A DNA stretch of 64,000 bases. Source: Silene conica (taxonomy: Eukaryota; Streptophyta; Magnoliopsida; Caryophyllales; Caryophyllaceae). Position 1 is the first letter of the stretch; the number at the start of each line of letters is the position of its first letter. Below are positions 25,901 through 37,125 of this stretch, in pieces. The position numbers were made by a program, and so were the translations under genes. The notes under the pieces are model-generated. The model worked only from the letters and a program-made list of their open reading frames with translations. It was not told the DNA's origin and did not search any database. The stretch spans positions 18,109,001-18,173,000 of the forward strand of contig CM055318.2 of assembly GCA_029255685.2 (NCBI GenBank), in the 5' to 3' direction.

Positions 25901-28900
25901 AAACAGGTGCTCATCTATCAGGGTAAGGTTCTTAAGGATACAACAACATTGGAAGAGAATAATGTTGCCGAAAACAGTTTCCTTGTTATTATGTTGAGCA
26001 AGGTGAGTTATCTCTTCAATGGGTAGTAGATGCATGTTTTCTAAATTAGATCTTTCTATTGGCAGAACATTTTGTTGTATCAAGAAGAAAACGATAGTAG
26101 CTCTGATATATTTTGTCCCCTGAGGAAAGAACGTTGATACTTTCTGTTCATGTTTCATGGTTTGGTTGATACATTAATGTTAATTTGGGTTTTACATTCT
26201 GTTGAGTACAATGTAGGCTAAGCCTGCTGCTTCTGGAGGTCCATCTACGACTGCAGCATCTTCTGGTCAGGTAATTTTGGTGATGAAACATAGTTGTTTC
26301 ACCTGCAGCTGATAATATTGCCTTGCCAACCCTTTTATTTTTTTGTTTTGCTTCTTGCCACCCTGTTACATTTGGTCTGCTGTTTTCTGGTGCAGACTCA
26401 GACTGCTACACCCCCAGTGACAGTGCCAACATCAATTGCACCGCAAGTTCAGTGAGTGACTGTTTTCTTGTCTTCGTGGTTTTCAAATCAACATTTCCTT
26501 AGTATTGGAATGTTCAGCATAACTTTACTATGTGTTCGTAATTCTTGAATTTTTTCCTTGCTAAGAGTACTGTATGTCATTGCAGGCCACAAGCTGCTTC
26601 GGAATCTGTTGTTGCACCTGCAGCTACTGCTCCATCCTCGTGAGTATTTGCTTATTACATCCTCTGTTTTGATTATAAGTTGTTTCAGAAAATATCAAAA
26701 GTTTATTTTTATATGTTGTGTTACATTTTTCCATGTACTACATATTCTCTAAATATTTCGAAACATCATTAATTAGGAAAAAAGAGGTCCTTTTAGCTAT
26801 TGGATTGGTGGAAAGGTTTATTATTTTATTTTTCATTTTCAAAGATCATTTAATACATATAACTACTACAACAATATTTTCCAACACTTTCTTAATTCAT
26901 GTGCAATCTCCGGAAACGACTTATAAAAAGGAACGGAGGGCATATATTATAATTATTGGGTTATTAATTTCATTTTCATTAGAGCCAAAGACTCGTTGTT
27001 CCTTGGCTTTAGAGTGTGATGGATTAAGGCAAAGGTATCGTTATATGCCTAACGCCCCACCCGCCCCAAACAAGAGCCTTTGAAATACTAGGGTAATAAT
27101 GTAATAATTTCTTTTTGTCCGAGTTCTAGTAGCAAAGGAATTTGCGCAAATCATCTAATCCTGTTTGTTTAACTGCCTTATATATACTTGCCGCAAAATA
27201 GTGAAGCAAATGTCTATGATCAAGCTGCATCAAATTTAGTTGCCGGAAGCAACTTGGATTCTACAATTCAACAGATTCTTGATATGGGCGGTGGAAGCTG
27301 GGACAGGGATACTGTTGTCCGGGCACTACGTGCTGCCTTTAACAACCCTGAGAGGGCCGTCGAGTATTTATATTCCGTATGTTCCTCTACGAGAAATGCT
27401 TTTAGTCATTATAATGGGCCATTGCTGAGTACTCCCTCCATTCTTTTTATATCACCCAACTTTTGTTTTGACACTATTCACAATCGAGTATTCAACGTCG
27501 GTTTTCTCTCAATCCGTTCACGGAAATATATTCATGTGAGATCTTTTTTGGATTGTCTTGATAAGAGGATTAAGAATATCAAACTTTTATAATTTTTAGT
27601 AGTATGTAGCTAAAGATATAATCAAAACAAAATGAACATCGGCAAACGTGAATAATGAAATGGGGTGATATAAAAAGAATGGAGGGAGTAGGTGTTTATT
27701 GCTTGTTGGTGTCTGCTGCTACCTTGTCTCAGGCTCCCAGTCAGTAAATTACCCTTCTTTTTCATGCTTGTTTTATGTTATGGGGAATGAGATACCACTC
27801 CATATCCATTTGCCTGTGCTTACCTTCTAAATCAATAATTAAGCAAACATATACTATTGGCTGTGGGAGAGAATTATGTTTCTTAACCTTCAATGGCAAA
27901 ACCATCTTGCTTCCCTAGTTATGTCTACATGGATGGTATGACTACCTCCTATGCAAGCTTTTAAAATGATTGGAGCTTGAAGTTTTTTCCTTTGTGTATC
28001 TGGATATGGGTGGCGGTGGGGGGAGTTGATGAGATTCTTCTATATCTTCTATTCACTGGAGCTAGCTGCAAAACGTTCTTTGTTTTCAGAAACACCGTTG
28101 TTCACCGGAATCATTCCCATAATATGATTTTGGGCTCTGTTTTTGCTCCTTATGTTTCCAAGTTACACAGAATTACATCCTCCAACGCTATTGAACCAAA
28201 TTCTTAGTAGGCATTGTCAATGGTTGATTTGAGTGATTTGTATTATATGTCATCAGGGTATTCCTGAGCAAGCTGAAGTTCCTCCAGTTGCTCGAGCACC
28301 TACTGCCACACCTGCTGTTGGACAGGCTGCAGATCTTCCTACTAACGTTGCTCAGGGAGCTGTACCATCAAGTGGTCCTAACGCAAGCCCATTGGACCTT
28401 TTTCCACAGGTGCCTAATTGTGTCTGGCTCGTTTTTTTTCTAGCTTGACCGAGATGTTAAACTGTTCCACAATTTTGACACAATCCTGTTGTGTTTTGTT
28501 TTTCCTTTTTGGATCTAGGGTCTTCCTAATGTGGGGTCAAATGCTGGTGCTGGCTCATTAGATTTCCTTCGCAACAGTCAGCAGGTAGGATATCTTGTTT
28601 TATTTAATAAAAAAAGAAAAGAAAATTGTTATACAGGGAGCCACTGGAGCAATTATGATACTGGCGAGTTTTAGACTTATATCATGTTTGCCACCAGTCA
28701 ATTACTTTAGTGGCTAAACTAGCTTACATCTGGTATGCTACCTTTTGAGCATGCTTATGTTTTTGGGTTACTATATCCTTGTTCTTTACATTTAATTGTT
28801 TCCAGTTCCAAGCATTGCGAGCTATGGTACAAGCCAATCCCCAGATCTTACAGGTATAATCCTTTCTTTCTGTTTAAAACTTAAATGTGTTGGCTTTGAT

Positions 28901-29946
28901 ATTCAATCTTGCTGGAGAGTTAAATCCTCCAATTTTTTTGGCAGCCTATGCTTCAAGAACTGGGAAAGCAAAACCCGCATTTGATGAGGCTTATTCAAGA
29001 GCATCAAAATGATTTTGTTCGTCTGATGAATGAACCTGTTGAAGGAGACGGTGAAGGGTAATGCCTATCCTCTTCTTTCATGGAGCCCTTTCACAATTAT
29101 AGTTACTCACACGTGCTTTCATGAAACAGGAATGTACTTCCAGATTTGGCGTCTGCATTGCCACCAACTCTGAGTGTAACACCCGCGGAACGTGAAGCCG
29201 TTGAACGTGTATGTATTTTCTATTTTTGACAACAGTTTCAATTTAATTCCACCAATCGATATGGTTTACCCTGCTATCTAGGTGCCATCAAGAATTGGTT
29301 TGAGGGAAAAAAAGGCATGCCTTTAAGTTATGTTTCCTTATACAAATTCTCATTGAAGACGGACACTATCCGTCACAAGCTGAAGACGACGGATAGTGCC
29401 CCTTTCACAATATGCAAGTGGCAAATCAAGTGGGAATTAAATGGAGCACCCCACTTGCCCTCTCACTTGTGATATTATGAGAGGGGCACTATCCGTCTTC
29501 AGCTTCAGCTTGTGACGGATTGTGCCCGTCTTTAATGAGACAAGCTGCCTTATACAAATTGACGATGCTTCAATGGTTCCTGCCTATGGTTCTTTAGAGG
29601 GCTAAGATGTACACAACCCTAGCGCTGTGCTAATAATGACATTATGAAAATTGTGTGGGTGACATTCTGCTTCTTCACAATATATAAGAAGCACTGTCAT
29701 TTTAGTATTTTACTTTATTTCTATACATTCCAATATTCCATAGTCCAACAATAATGAGTCTTTGGGCTTATCAGAAATGGAAATTGATGGAAATTGATTC
29801 CAAATGGTGAAAGTAGCGAATTGACCCCAAATGTTTGCTCTTATGTGCAATTAGCCTCCTTTAGTTTCACTAGGTATTAATGACTTACCTTTATCTCCTC
29901 GTCAGACCAACTCCATTTTCTTTGAAGTTTCTTAATTTCTATATAG

Positions 29947-30016
<70 letters not shown>

Positions 30017-30931
30017 CATAAACTAAAAAATACAATTTATGTTTGAACTGCAATATATATTTTTTATTTCAAATTCGAGTAAGAAAAAATAAATAACATG
30101 CAAACAATTTCTTTTTTTAATAAAGTAAACTCAGAAGAAAAATCGAGTTAAGTTGAAGAGGAGGTGAGATAAATCATTAATTTGTCTTAATTGCTGCAGA
30201 ACTATCAAACGTATGGAGTTGATTACGCATTTGCTCCTAATGAGACTAAAGGGGTCTGATTGCACCTAAGAGCAAATGTTTGTACTTAGTTTACTACTTT
30301 GGCTGTTTTCGAACTATAACAATGGGTTGCACCAGTTTAATCTTTGATACTCCCTCAATCCCATTGTCGTCTACAACTGTTGTTTAATTTTCACGTATTT
30401 TATATTGGTCAGTCCTCGCCAATAGTTTATATTTTCTTTTTAGGAGGGTTCTGTGTGGTGGATATTGACTACTAGCCCATTTGCACTTCTTACAGTGAAA
30501 GAAAAACGCATTTAAAACAAACGTAAATTGTTGGTGGGGACTGGGGATTGATATTAAATTTTTTTTCTTGGCTCCTATACGTTCCTTAATTGTATGACAA
30601 CAACAATATCAGTCTTAATCCAAAATGATTTGGGGTTGGCTGACTTGAATCATCCTTTAGAACTGTCGTGATCGCACGACACAAAATGCGAAATGTTCCT
30701 TAATTGTATTATGCAAAAAATTGAGCTTTTTCATAGCGTCACAGACTGGAGTTTGTGCTTAAACATACTACTTGTGATATTTGTTGGCAGCTTGAGGGTA
30801 TGGGATTTAGTAGGGCTACCGTTTTACAAGTCTATTTTGCATGCAACAAGGACGAGACAATGGCCGCTAACTACCTCTTGGATCACATGGACGAGTTTGA
30901 AAATGAGGACGATGAAGGTGGTCTTTCGTGA
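22961..30931 (+). CDS. RAD23: Ubiquitin receptor RAD23 (RAD23C/D type), 12 coding exons
   Basis: The 388-residue protein carries ubiquitinated substrates to the 26S proteasome and binds XPC/RAD4 in nucleotide excision repair. Exons: 22961-23026, 25841-26002, 26217-26270, 26396-26451, 26586-26639, 27202-27376, 28257-28409, 28519-28584, 28806-28853, 28945-29057, 29130-29208, 30791-30931. All introns are GT-AG and frame is kept. Domains: N-terminal UBL (1-76, starting [10 protein letters not shown]), a Pro/Ala/Thr linker, UBA1 in exon 6 (about 145-187, ILDMGGG), the XPC-binding/STI1 region (about 233-292, PLDLFPQ to FQALRAMVQ), and UBA2 in exon 12 (343-382). Length and exon pattern match Arabidopsis RAD23C/D as I recall them. 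Introns 1, 6 and 11 are swollen by MITEs. Expected in nucleus and cytosol. Confidence 0.96.
25095..25786. mobile_element. Diverged MITE in RAD23 intron 1, carrying a Tourist insert
   Basis: GGTATGTTTGGTAATCTCGA on the left is mirrored by CGCGTTTCCAAACACTACC on the right. Subterminal stretches are rich in GAATTGGAATTG. No target duplication found, so the borders are approximate. Confidence 0.5.
25214..25458. mobile_element. Tourist-type MITE (PIF/Harbinger) in RAD23 intron 1
   Basis: Ends GGCCTCGTTTGGGTACCTCA and GAGCAACCAAACGAGACC are inverted repeats, flanked by TTA on both sides (25211-25213, 25459-25461), the Harbinger target duplication. Same family as 47666-47947. Confidence 0.88.
27430..27690. 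mobile_element. Stowaway MITE in RAD23 intron 6
   Basis: CTCCCTCCATTCTTTTTATA on the left and its mirror TATAAAAAGAATGGAGGGAG on the right, with TA at both ends. The long perfect inverted repeat suggests a fairly recent insertion. Confidence 0.92.
29349..29547. mobile_element. MULE-like MITE in RAD23 intron 11
   Basis: CTCATTGAAGACGGACACTA on the left is mirrored near the right end. A 13-bp direct repeat CCTTATACAAATT flanks the unit (29336-29348 and 29548-29560). That is longer than the usual 8-10 bp of Mutator elements. The right end also has seven bases (CAAGCTG) beyond the inverted repeat. Confidence 0.75.
29810..30300. mobile_element. Foldback element in RAD23 intron 11 with a (TA)n core
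   Basis: The left arm beginning AAAGTAGCGAATTGACC and the reverse complement of the right arm beginning AAAGTAGTAAACTAAGT stay alignable for about 48 bases, including ATTTGCTCTTA and TGCAAT. The interior holds a 66-bp TA repeat. No transposase; family unknown. Confidence 0.65.
29949..30014. repeat. (TA)33 microsatellite
   Basis: Uninterrupted TA dinucleotides inside RAD23 intron 11. Likely length-polymorphic. Confidence 0.97.
30597..30660 (+). repeat. SINE-like short repeat
   Basis: ACAACAACAATATCAGTC followed by CCAAAATGATTTGGGGTTGG resembles a widespread plant short interspersed repeat. An inverse copy lies at 37672-37732. No promoter boxes or target duplication recognised. Confidence 0.5.
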
Positions 30932-31191
30932 AATACAATGTCCTCGGCCATAACGTTGTTTTTTTAATTTATTCCAATCGAAAATTTGCTTGTATAACAG
31001 CAAAGCTTGTGAGACAGTTATGTGGGCTTGTTGCAAACCTGGGCTGTACTGATTTAGCTGCATGTTCTCTTTATGATTCATGTGTACAAATTTTAATCTT
31101 TGCTTTTTCAATAGTGGCTTTTCTTACAAAAAATATGAAACCCTTCTTGTCGAGCTGGGTAAATAGCAGTGAGGATGATCAACCATTCTGA

Positions 31192-32109
31192 GTCGGACAT
31201 CTATAAAGTAGCATCGACTTTGTTCCAACAAAACCCAAATATGGCCTCTATGTTATTATCTCAAAGGAAGTGAATGGAGTTCATGAATGCATAACCCTAA
31301 AATCAAGATGTGCGCTCTAAGTATTCTAGCAATTATTAATGTTGACGGGTTTCATATGCTGATCACAAACAGCTCAAATTACTGAGCTAGTTTATGTGGT
31401 GTCTAATTGGCCACATATCGTTAGTCTCCCAGGATCATTTAGGTACGCGGGTCAATACGAATACGATACAAGATTTAATTGGGTTGAGTTTGGGTTAAAG
31501 GATTTGTGATTCATTTACATGTGACACAAATTCGACATGACCTAATCTATTTGGCAAGTCTACTTATACATATCACCCCTTTAGGTGTGGAATCAAATTA
31601 AAAATAATATAAAATAGAAAAAATAAATATTAATTTACCTCTTCGGTTAAGTGAATGAATAATTTTGATCCGTTTTTCTAACGTGTGCCCTATAATAAAT
31701 CGAAAATGAAAAGATTCATAAGATATTCTCACTAATTATGGTAAAACTAAGTTTATACTTGAATTTATCATGGGAATATTATACGAATCTTTCCATATTC
31801 GGTTTATTAACGTGTGTACAGAAAAACCGAATTTCAATTATCTCTTTAAGGTTTTATTTGTAGGCACTTTTTTTCTTTCATTGTAATTATAAATATTTTG
31901 ATTTAGATGTTGACCTGATATGATTCCTTTTATGATTTTATTGGTGTAATATTTTTATTTGTGTCGATGAACCAAACATTATATATTAGGGGTTTAGATA
32001 TTGAATTTCAAATTAACATTTACTTTAGTCCGATTCAATTTAATTTAATTCATTCAACTCGGCTCACCTACATAAGATTTATTTCGGGTTAGCTTTTGAG
32101 TAAACAAAG
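31192..32109. other. Intergenic, nothing recognised
   Basis: Downstream of RAD23; the transcript end presumably lies in the first 200-300 bp after the stop codon. No gene, RNA or element seen. Confidence 0.5.
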
Positions 32110-32117
32110 AATAAGGC

Positions 32118-32794
32118 TAGAGATGGCAATGGATATCGGATCTTACCATCAGACCCTATATCCAATGGTAGGATATGGATCGCATTATTTTAGATCCTTA
32201 GTATCCGGATCAGACCCATATCCTTATACGAGCACGAGGGTCGGATCTGGATCCCACCACTAAGATCCAAATCCTACACTTGGACCCTCTTTTAATTTCT
32301 ATAAATGTAATTTTTGGATAGATTCGACCCTTGAAAGGTAGATTGTGGAAACAAGGAATGAAGTATTATTGTTTATTTTGTTTGAACAATTTGTTTTATT
32401 ATGAATTGTTGGAATTATAATTATTTTGTATTTTGTAAACCTTATTTGTAAGTTGTTATAAGACTTTTTAACACTTTGTACACTCTTTTTGTTTCTTTTA
32501 GACTATGATTTTTAAACCAGCGAAACCAATAGAGGGTCATTCGACTAAAACATAATTGACAAATAAAAGTGAAATAATGTATAATAGTGACTTGGTGCGA
32601 TTTCATTTGAATGTATAGTTAGAGATTGACGGATCTGGATTTTACCCAGATCCTACCCTGATCCTTAGGATGTGGATATAAATCTACAAATTTCAGACCC
32701 TAAAAATAATGGTGGAATCTAGATATATTATTTTAAAATGAATTTGGATCTGAATTCTAGGATTCTGTCCAGATTCTACCCATTGTCATCTCTA
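32118..32794. mobile_element. Non-autonomous hAT element
   Basis: Ends TAGAGATGGCAATGG and CCATTGTCATCTCTA are inverted repeats. An exact 8-bp duplication AATAAGGC flanks the 677-bp element (32110-32117, 32795-32802). The interior has repeated GGATC-rich words and no transposase. Confidence 0.93.
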
Positions 32795-33050
32795 AATAAG
32801 GCCAAGGCAATTAAGTGGACTACTATCAATGTTGGGCCTAGAGTTGTTTACTACTGTATTACTGTTTTAAGACTTTGTTTTTCCCTTTTGTTTTAATTAA
32901 ATTGATAAAAGCTTGGTTCAACATTTCTTTGTTTCTGTTCGTCAATCCAAAATTCCTAATCAATCAATTGTAGTTGGTAATAATAAGTCTGCAAACCCAA
33001 AGCAGCGTAACTCTGTAGATCAAAGTGAGCATTAATATTGAATAATAAAA

Positions 33051-35128
33051 ATGGGGTTTTTGATAACATCTTTAATATTCTTAGTGATTGGAGTAATTGC
33101 TTCACTTTGCACCAGAATTTGCTATAATCGTGGCCCTTCTGCCAATCTGTAATTCTCTCCTTCACTTATTATTATGGTTAAAGTTTGGATCTTTCATCAT
33201 TTTATATCAATGTCATGTCCATCTTCTTATGTTTGATTCTGCTAATTCAGGTCATTTATTGATAACCCTTTTATAGATTGACAGATTTATCATTGACTCA
33301 CCCCTCTTTGATGACTAATAATGGGTTTAAAGTTATAACCCAGATTAACGAAGCTCCATGTTAATGCAATAAGGATTATTGTAGTCACATTACTTGCTGT
33401 CTCTTTTTTGTAATTCAGCTATCTTTTGCTTTTCGCCATCCAGTTTGTAGCTAGATTGGTAGGAATTAGTTATCTTTTGATTGTGTTGGTGCTCAAATTG
33501 TTGGATTTAGAGGTTTGTTATGCAACTCCTGGGTGTTTCGCCATAGGGGACTGACTGTAAAAGACGGTAATTTAACAACCAGAATGACCAAACCTCATTG
33601 TTCGATTCCTATATGGATTCTAATTTGGATATTCCTTCAAAGATGCTTTACTTCTAACACTAATTCACATTGCTCCCACCAGAGTAAGAAAAGCTTGTTG
33701 CTTCTACCCCATATTCTCTAGTACCCACTACCCATAGGATAGAATGATACTCCCTCCGACTCAATCATTTGTTTACATTTGATTATAATACCCCCCTCCC
33801 CAAAATTAAAAAAGGTAAACGTATGATTGGGACATAAGGAGTACTTTTTTCAGCTTGGGGGTACTCCTATTTGATTGGAGTTGGTTTCTTGAGCTCTTAA
33901 TTGAGGGACACCCACACATTACATAGGGCCATATGGGATATGGGATGTTGATTCTTATCATATCTACATATTCGGAAATTTGAAGTAAATAATGGTTTTG
34001 TTCATGGTGTCATTGCCTTATTGTCCAGCTTTGAGTCAATAATGGTTTTGTACATGGTTTTGCCTGGACCTTTTTTGAGGTGCTATTCTTTTGTATGAAA
34101 GTGGCATTGTTACATGAAATTAGTTCTACTACTCCTATACTTACCGTTTTCCACTTCTTGCAGGTTTCATCTGACATTGGTTATTACAGCAACAGTTTGC
34201 TGCTGGATGATGTAAGTCTGCTTTCTTAGTTACCTAATGACGGGATTTACATGATTGTCTATTTTAGTAGTCATAAGAGTGGGGTTGGTGAGCGCATTGT
34301 TCTGCTTGTATGGTGTAATATTTAGTGAATTTCCATTCGCCTACATCTTTTGTTTTTCGACTTGAAGATCTTCCTTAGCTCTTCTGATCACCAGCAAGCT
34401 GCCACTTGCATTTTTGTTTTCTGTTTTCGGTGAAGGGAGCCACATGGGCAGTTTTGAGTCTTTTGACGTTAATTGGTTTCAAACCCGCTTTATGAGTACC
34501 ATCACGTAATGACTTTAGCAGCGAATCTAGCTGAAAAATGTGCTGATTATGAATCTAGTGCTCTCTCATCAGGATTGTTGGTTGTGTAAGGAGAAGAGGG
34601 GGCCAGAAATATAGTATAGACTAGAGACAATGCCAGAAAATACATCAAATGCATTTCCTGAATATTTGAAGACCCCAAAGTTTATCTTTATGGGTCCATT
34701 ATTGATGAATATTCCCTCCATCCCGGTCATTTGTTTACCTATTCCATTTAATGGTGCCTCATTCATTTTTTTTACCTTTAAATATTAAGAAGTCTTTTGA
34801 TGGGTAATGTGATCAGCCAATTGTATTGTTGTCCACTTGTCATTCAATAACAATAACCACAATGTCTCTCCTCCCTCCTTGGTCTTTGTGCCGAAAGCAA
34901 AGGTAGGCAAATAACCAAGACAGTGGGAGTAATAATTATACTTCGTACACAATTTTTGTTAGAAATAATTTCTATTACTTCATGAAATAATTCTGCTTTC
35001 GTGGACCCGAGATGCTATTTGTGATCATAATTCGTGCTAATTATAATGCCTTCGTGTGTAGGTGGGCTATTGTATATCTGGCACAGTTGAAGCCTCTCAT
35101 CAACCCAATATTGAGCGAGGCTGACTGA
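33051..35128 (+). CDS. VHA-e: V-type proton ATPase subunit e (VHA-e), 3 exons
   Basis: The 70-residue membrane protein belongs to the Vo sector of the vacuolar proton pump and helps its assembly in endomembranes. Exons 33051-33148, 34164-34211 and 35062-35128 join through GT-AG introns with frame kept. The product starts [20 protein letters not shown] (first membrane helix), continues [12 protein letters not shown], then [16 protein letters not shown] and [14 protein letters not shown] (second helix), ending LSEAD. Length and sequence agree closely with Arabidopsis VHA-e1/e2 as I recall them. No exon encodes more than 34 residues, so simple ORF scanning misses the gene. Two Stowaway MITEs sit in the two introns. 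It lies 2.1 kb downstream of RAD23 on the same strand. Confidence 0.95.
33748..33843. mobile_element. Short Stowaway-like MITE in VHA-e intron 1
   Basis: TACTCCCTCCGACTCAATCA on the left mirrors TGATTGGGACATAAGGAGTA on the right; TA ends. Only 96 bp, almost all inverted repeat. Confidence 0.8.
34710..34931. mobile_element. Stowaway MITE in VHA-e intron 2
   Basis: TATTCCCTCCATCCCGGTCA on the left and CAAGACAGTGGGAGTA on the right are degenerate inverted repeats with TA ends; 222 bp. Confidence 0.75.
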
Positions 35129-36047
35129 GGTGCAGCTGTTTCGTGATTACCCACGAGTGCTTTCTTAGATACAGAATGTTACCATTTTGCAGATTCTTGG
35201 CCAAAAAATTCATTGAGAAGCATGGGATGGCAATGTTTCTCTTGTTGATTTGTATGTAATTTTATTCTTGCAAAGTACATCAACATTCTTTTCCCCTTGT
35301 ACTTTATGCCTTGATATTTTTTGTTGAATTGATTTAGCTTCTTGTGGATGAAATAAATAATCAATTGGTTGAATATACCAAAAAAATTTATTCTTTTGCC
35401 TGGGTTCCTAGATTTCCTAAGGTATCTACAAACTGTTCTTTCGAGAATAATGAAAGACCTTGCAACTCCGTCACGGGGAAGATAAATGGATCCCTCTTTC
35501 TAGGGGTGGGGATCGAACCTTTCAGAGTGAAATAGGGAGAATGACCCGATCTCTAGGGAGAGCCTTTTGCGTCATGACTACTCCCTTTGTTCTAGTCAGT
35601 TCTTTATGTAATCCATTTATGAATGTCTCATTGAATTCCTTACTGGGATAGGGGAGTATATAATTCATGAAACCACTGTTACTAGTTATCTCGGTCTTTG
35701 AAAATAGGACTTAGCTGAGAACGCGAATCATTAGGTGGGGAATGTTTGAAGGAATAATTGTTAATAGAGAATAAGTTATCCAGTCAAAAGTAAAGCTTAA
35801 AATGTCCCAACCTTTTATCAGCTTGATGACATCAAGATTCAAACTTGGGAATCAAATTTACTAATGCTCTTTCATAAACCAACAATTAGGTCAAATATTC
35901 ATCACTTTTACACGCTACTTTCACACTTTTTCTTAAACTTAAATCTATCACTTCACATATATAGTCAAATCATGGTATTAATTTCAGCCGGTACCCTACA
36001 TCACCGGCCATATGACTGGGATCAGGACGCGACAACTGATACTGTGG
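35129..36047. other. Convergent intergenic region VHA-e / CXE
   Basis: Holds the 3' untranslated ends of VHA-e (plus) and CXE (minus). One short Stowaway-like unit lies at 35579-35658. No further gene seen. Confidence 0.5.
35579..35658. mobile_element. Very short Stowaway-like MITE
   Basis: TACTCCCTTTGTTCTAGTCA on the left and GGGATAGGGGAGTA on the right, TA ends, 80 bp. Confidence 0.6.
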
Positions 36048-37064
36048 TCAGGAATTGATGAAGCTCTTTAAGTGAGACATCATTTCTTGAGTTCGACCAG
36101 CGGAGACTGGAGAATTATCAAGGATTTGAAATGCATGGCCTACGCCCTTATAAATCGTCATTTTTACAGCTTTTCCTGCGTTGACCATGGTTGTGTAAAA
36201 CTCGATGTTCCTATCCATCAAGATATCCATTTCTGATACACACAACATCGTAGCTGGAATTGCATGACCCCCTAGTTTAGCTGCACCTTTTCCCAGAGGA
36301 TTACACCAAGGATGATCTCGGTTTGCACCTAGGGGCAGTGATAAGCGCCAGTATGTATCAGATGCTGATAAGCTAAGCACTGAGTATGGATTCTGAGGTG
36401 CCTTTTCGGATGAAGTTCTTACCTCCCCTCCAAAAAAAGGTTGGATTAATATAGTGCCCTTATGACACAATGGTCTTATAATGGAGGGTTCTATCCCGAT
36501 TCTTAGACTGACATTATGAGCTATATTGGCCCCAGCACTATCTCCTCCTAGGAAGAACCCTAGTCCAAACTCCCAATAATTTAGCCACCAAGAATGCTCG
36601 TTTGACCGACTTGACGCTTGGTGTTTTAACCACATAACGGCGTTAAATCCATCCTCATAGGCACCTGGGAGACGGGTTTCAGGGGCAAGATGGTAATTTA
36701 CAGACATTATCAGGCAGCCTGCTTTGGATGCCAGATTGGACAGGAAATCATGGTAACAGCTCCATGATGCGGACCCCACACAGAAGCCACCGCCATGGAA
36801 GTAGACTAATAGAGGGAGCTTCCCTGGTCCGTGTTGTGGGACATAGATGCGGGCCCACAGGTTAGTGTATCTGTCTAGAGTTATGTCCCTTGCTGTCACC
36901 TTGAGCTCAGGTGAGATCTTGCAAGGGACACTTGGGATGATGGTCGGTCTCTCAACGTGACCATTTTTGTACACCCTTATTAGCCCATCTATCTCTTCCA
37001 CTAGAGGACCATGGCTTTTGCCTGAATTGAGGCTTAGCCTCGAGTTGTTTAGAGAAAGAGCCAT
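36048..37064 (-). CDS. CXE carboxylesterase, alpha/beta hydrolase-3 family
   Basis: The 338-residue soluble hydrolase belongs to the plant CXE family, which cleaves esters and includes the non-catalytic GID1 receptors. The oxyanion-hole motif HGGG starts at His90, NYHLAPE is at 123-129, the nucleophile is in GDSAG (Ser176), the acid in the DILMD segment (Asp280) and the base in GVGHAF (His310). The triad is complete, so it should be an active esterase. The intronless frame, lack of a signal peptide and N-terminal EEIDGLIRVYKNG fit CXE members such as Arabidopsis CXE17 or CXE6; which one is uncertain. The first in-frame ATG, 54 bp from a TATA box, was taken as start. It converges with VHA-e. 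Confidence 0.93.
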   Translation of the reverse strand: MALSLNNSRLSLNSGKSHGPLVEEIDGLIRVYKNGHVERPTIIPSVPCKISPELKVTARDITLDRYTNLWARIYVPQHGPGKLPLLVYFHGGGFCVGSASWSCYHDFLSNLASKAGCLIMSVNYHLAPETRLPGAYEDGFNAVMWLKHQASSRSNEHSWWLNYWEFGLGFFLGGDSAGANIAHNVSLRIGIEPSIIRPLCHKGTILIQPFFGGEVRTSSEKAPQNPYSVLSLSASDTYWRLSLPLGANRDHPWCNPLGKGAAKLGGHAIPATMLCVSEMDILMDRNIEFYTTMVNAGKAVKMTIYKGVGHAFQILDNSPVSAGRTQEMMSHLKSFINS

Positions 37065-37117
37065 CTTGTATATGTGATTAGTTTTGGTGTTGTGGATGTC
37101 AGTATCTCGATGAAGGA

Positions 37118-37125
37118 CTTATATA
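37118..37125 (-). promoter_or_regulatory. TATA box of the CXE gene
   Basis: TATATAAG on the minus strand, 54 bp before the start codon, implying a leader of about 25 bases. Confidence 0.75.

Noticed and set aside
25706-26158. 150-codon minus frame over RAD23 exon 2
   Set aside because: Antisense shadow of the UBL exon and MITE sequence; no domain.
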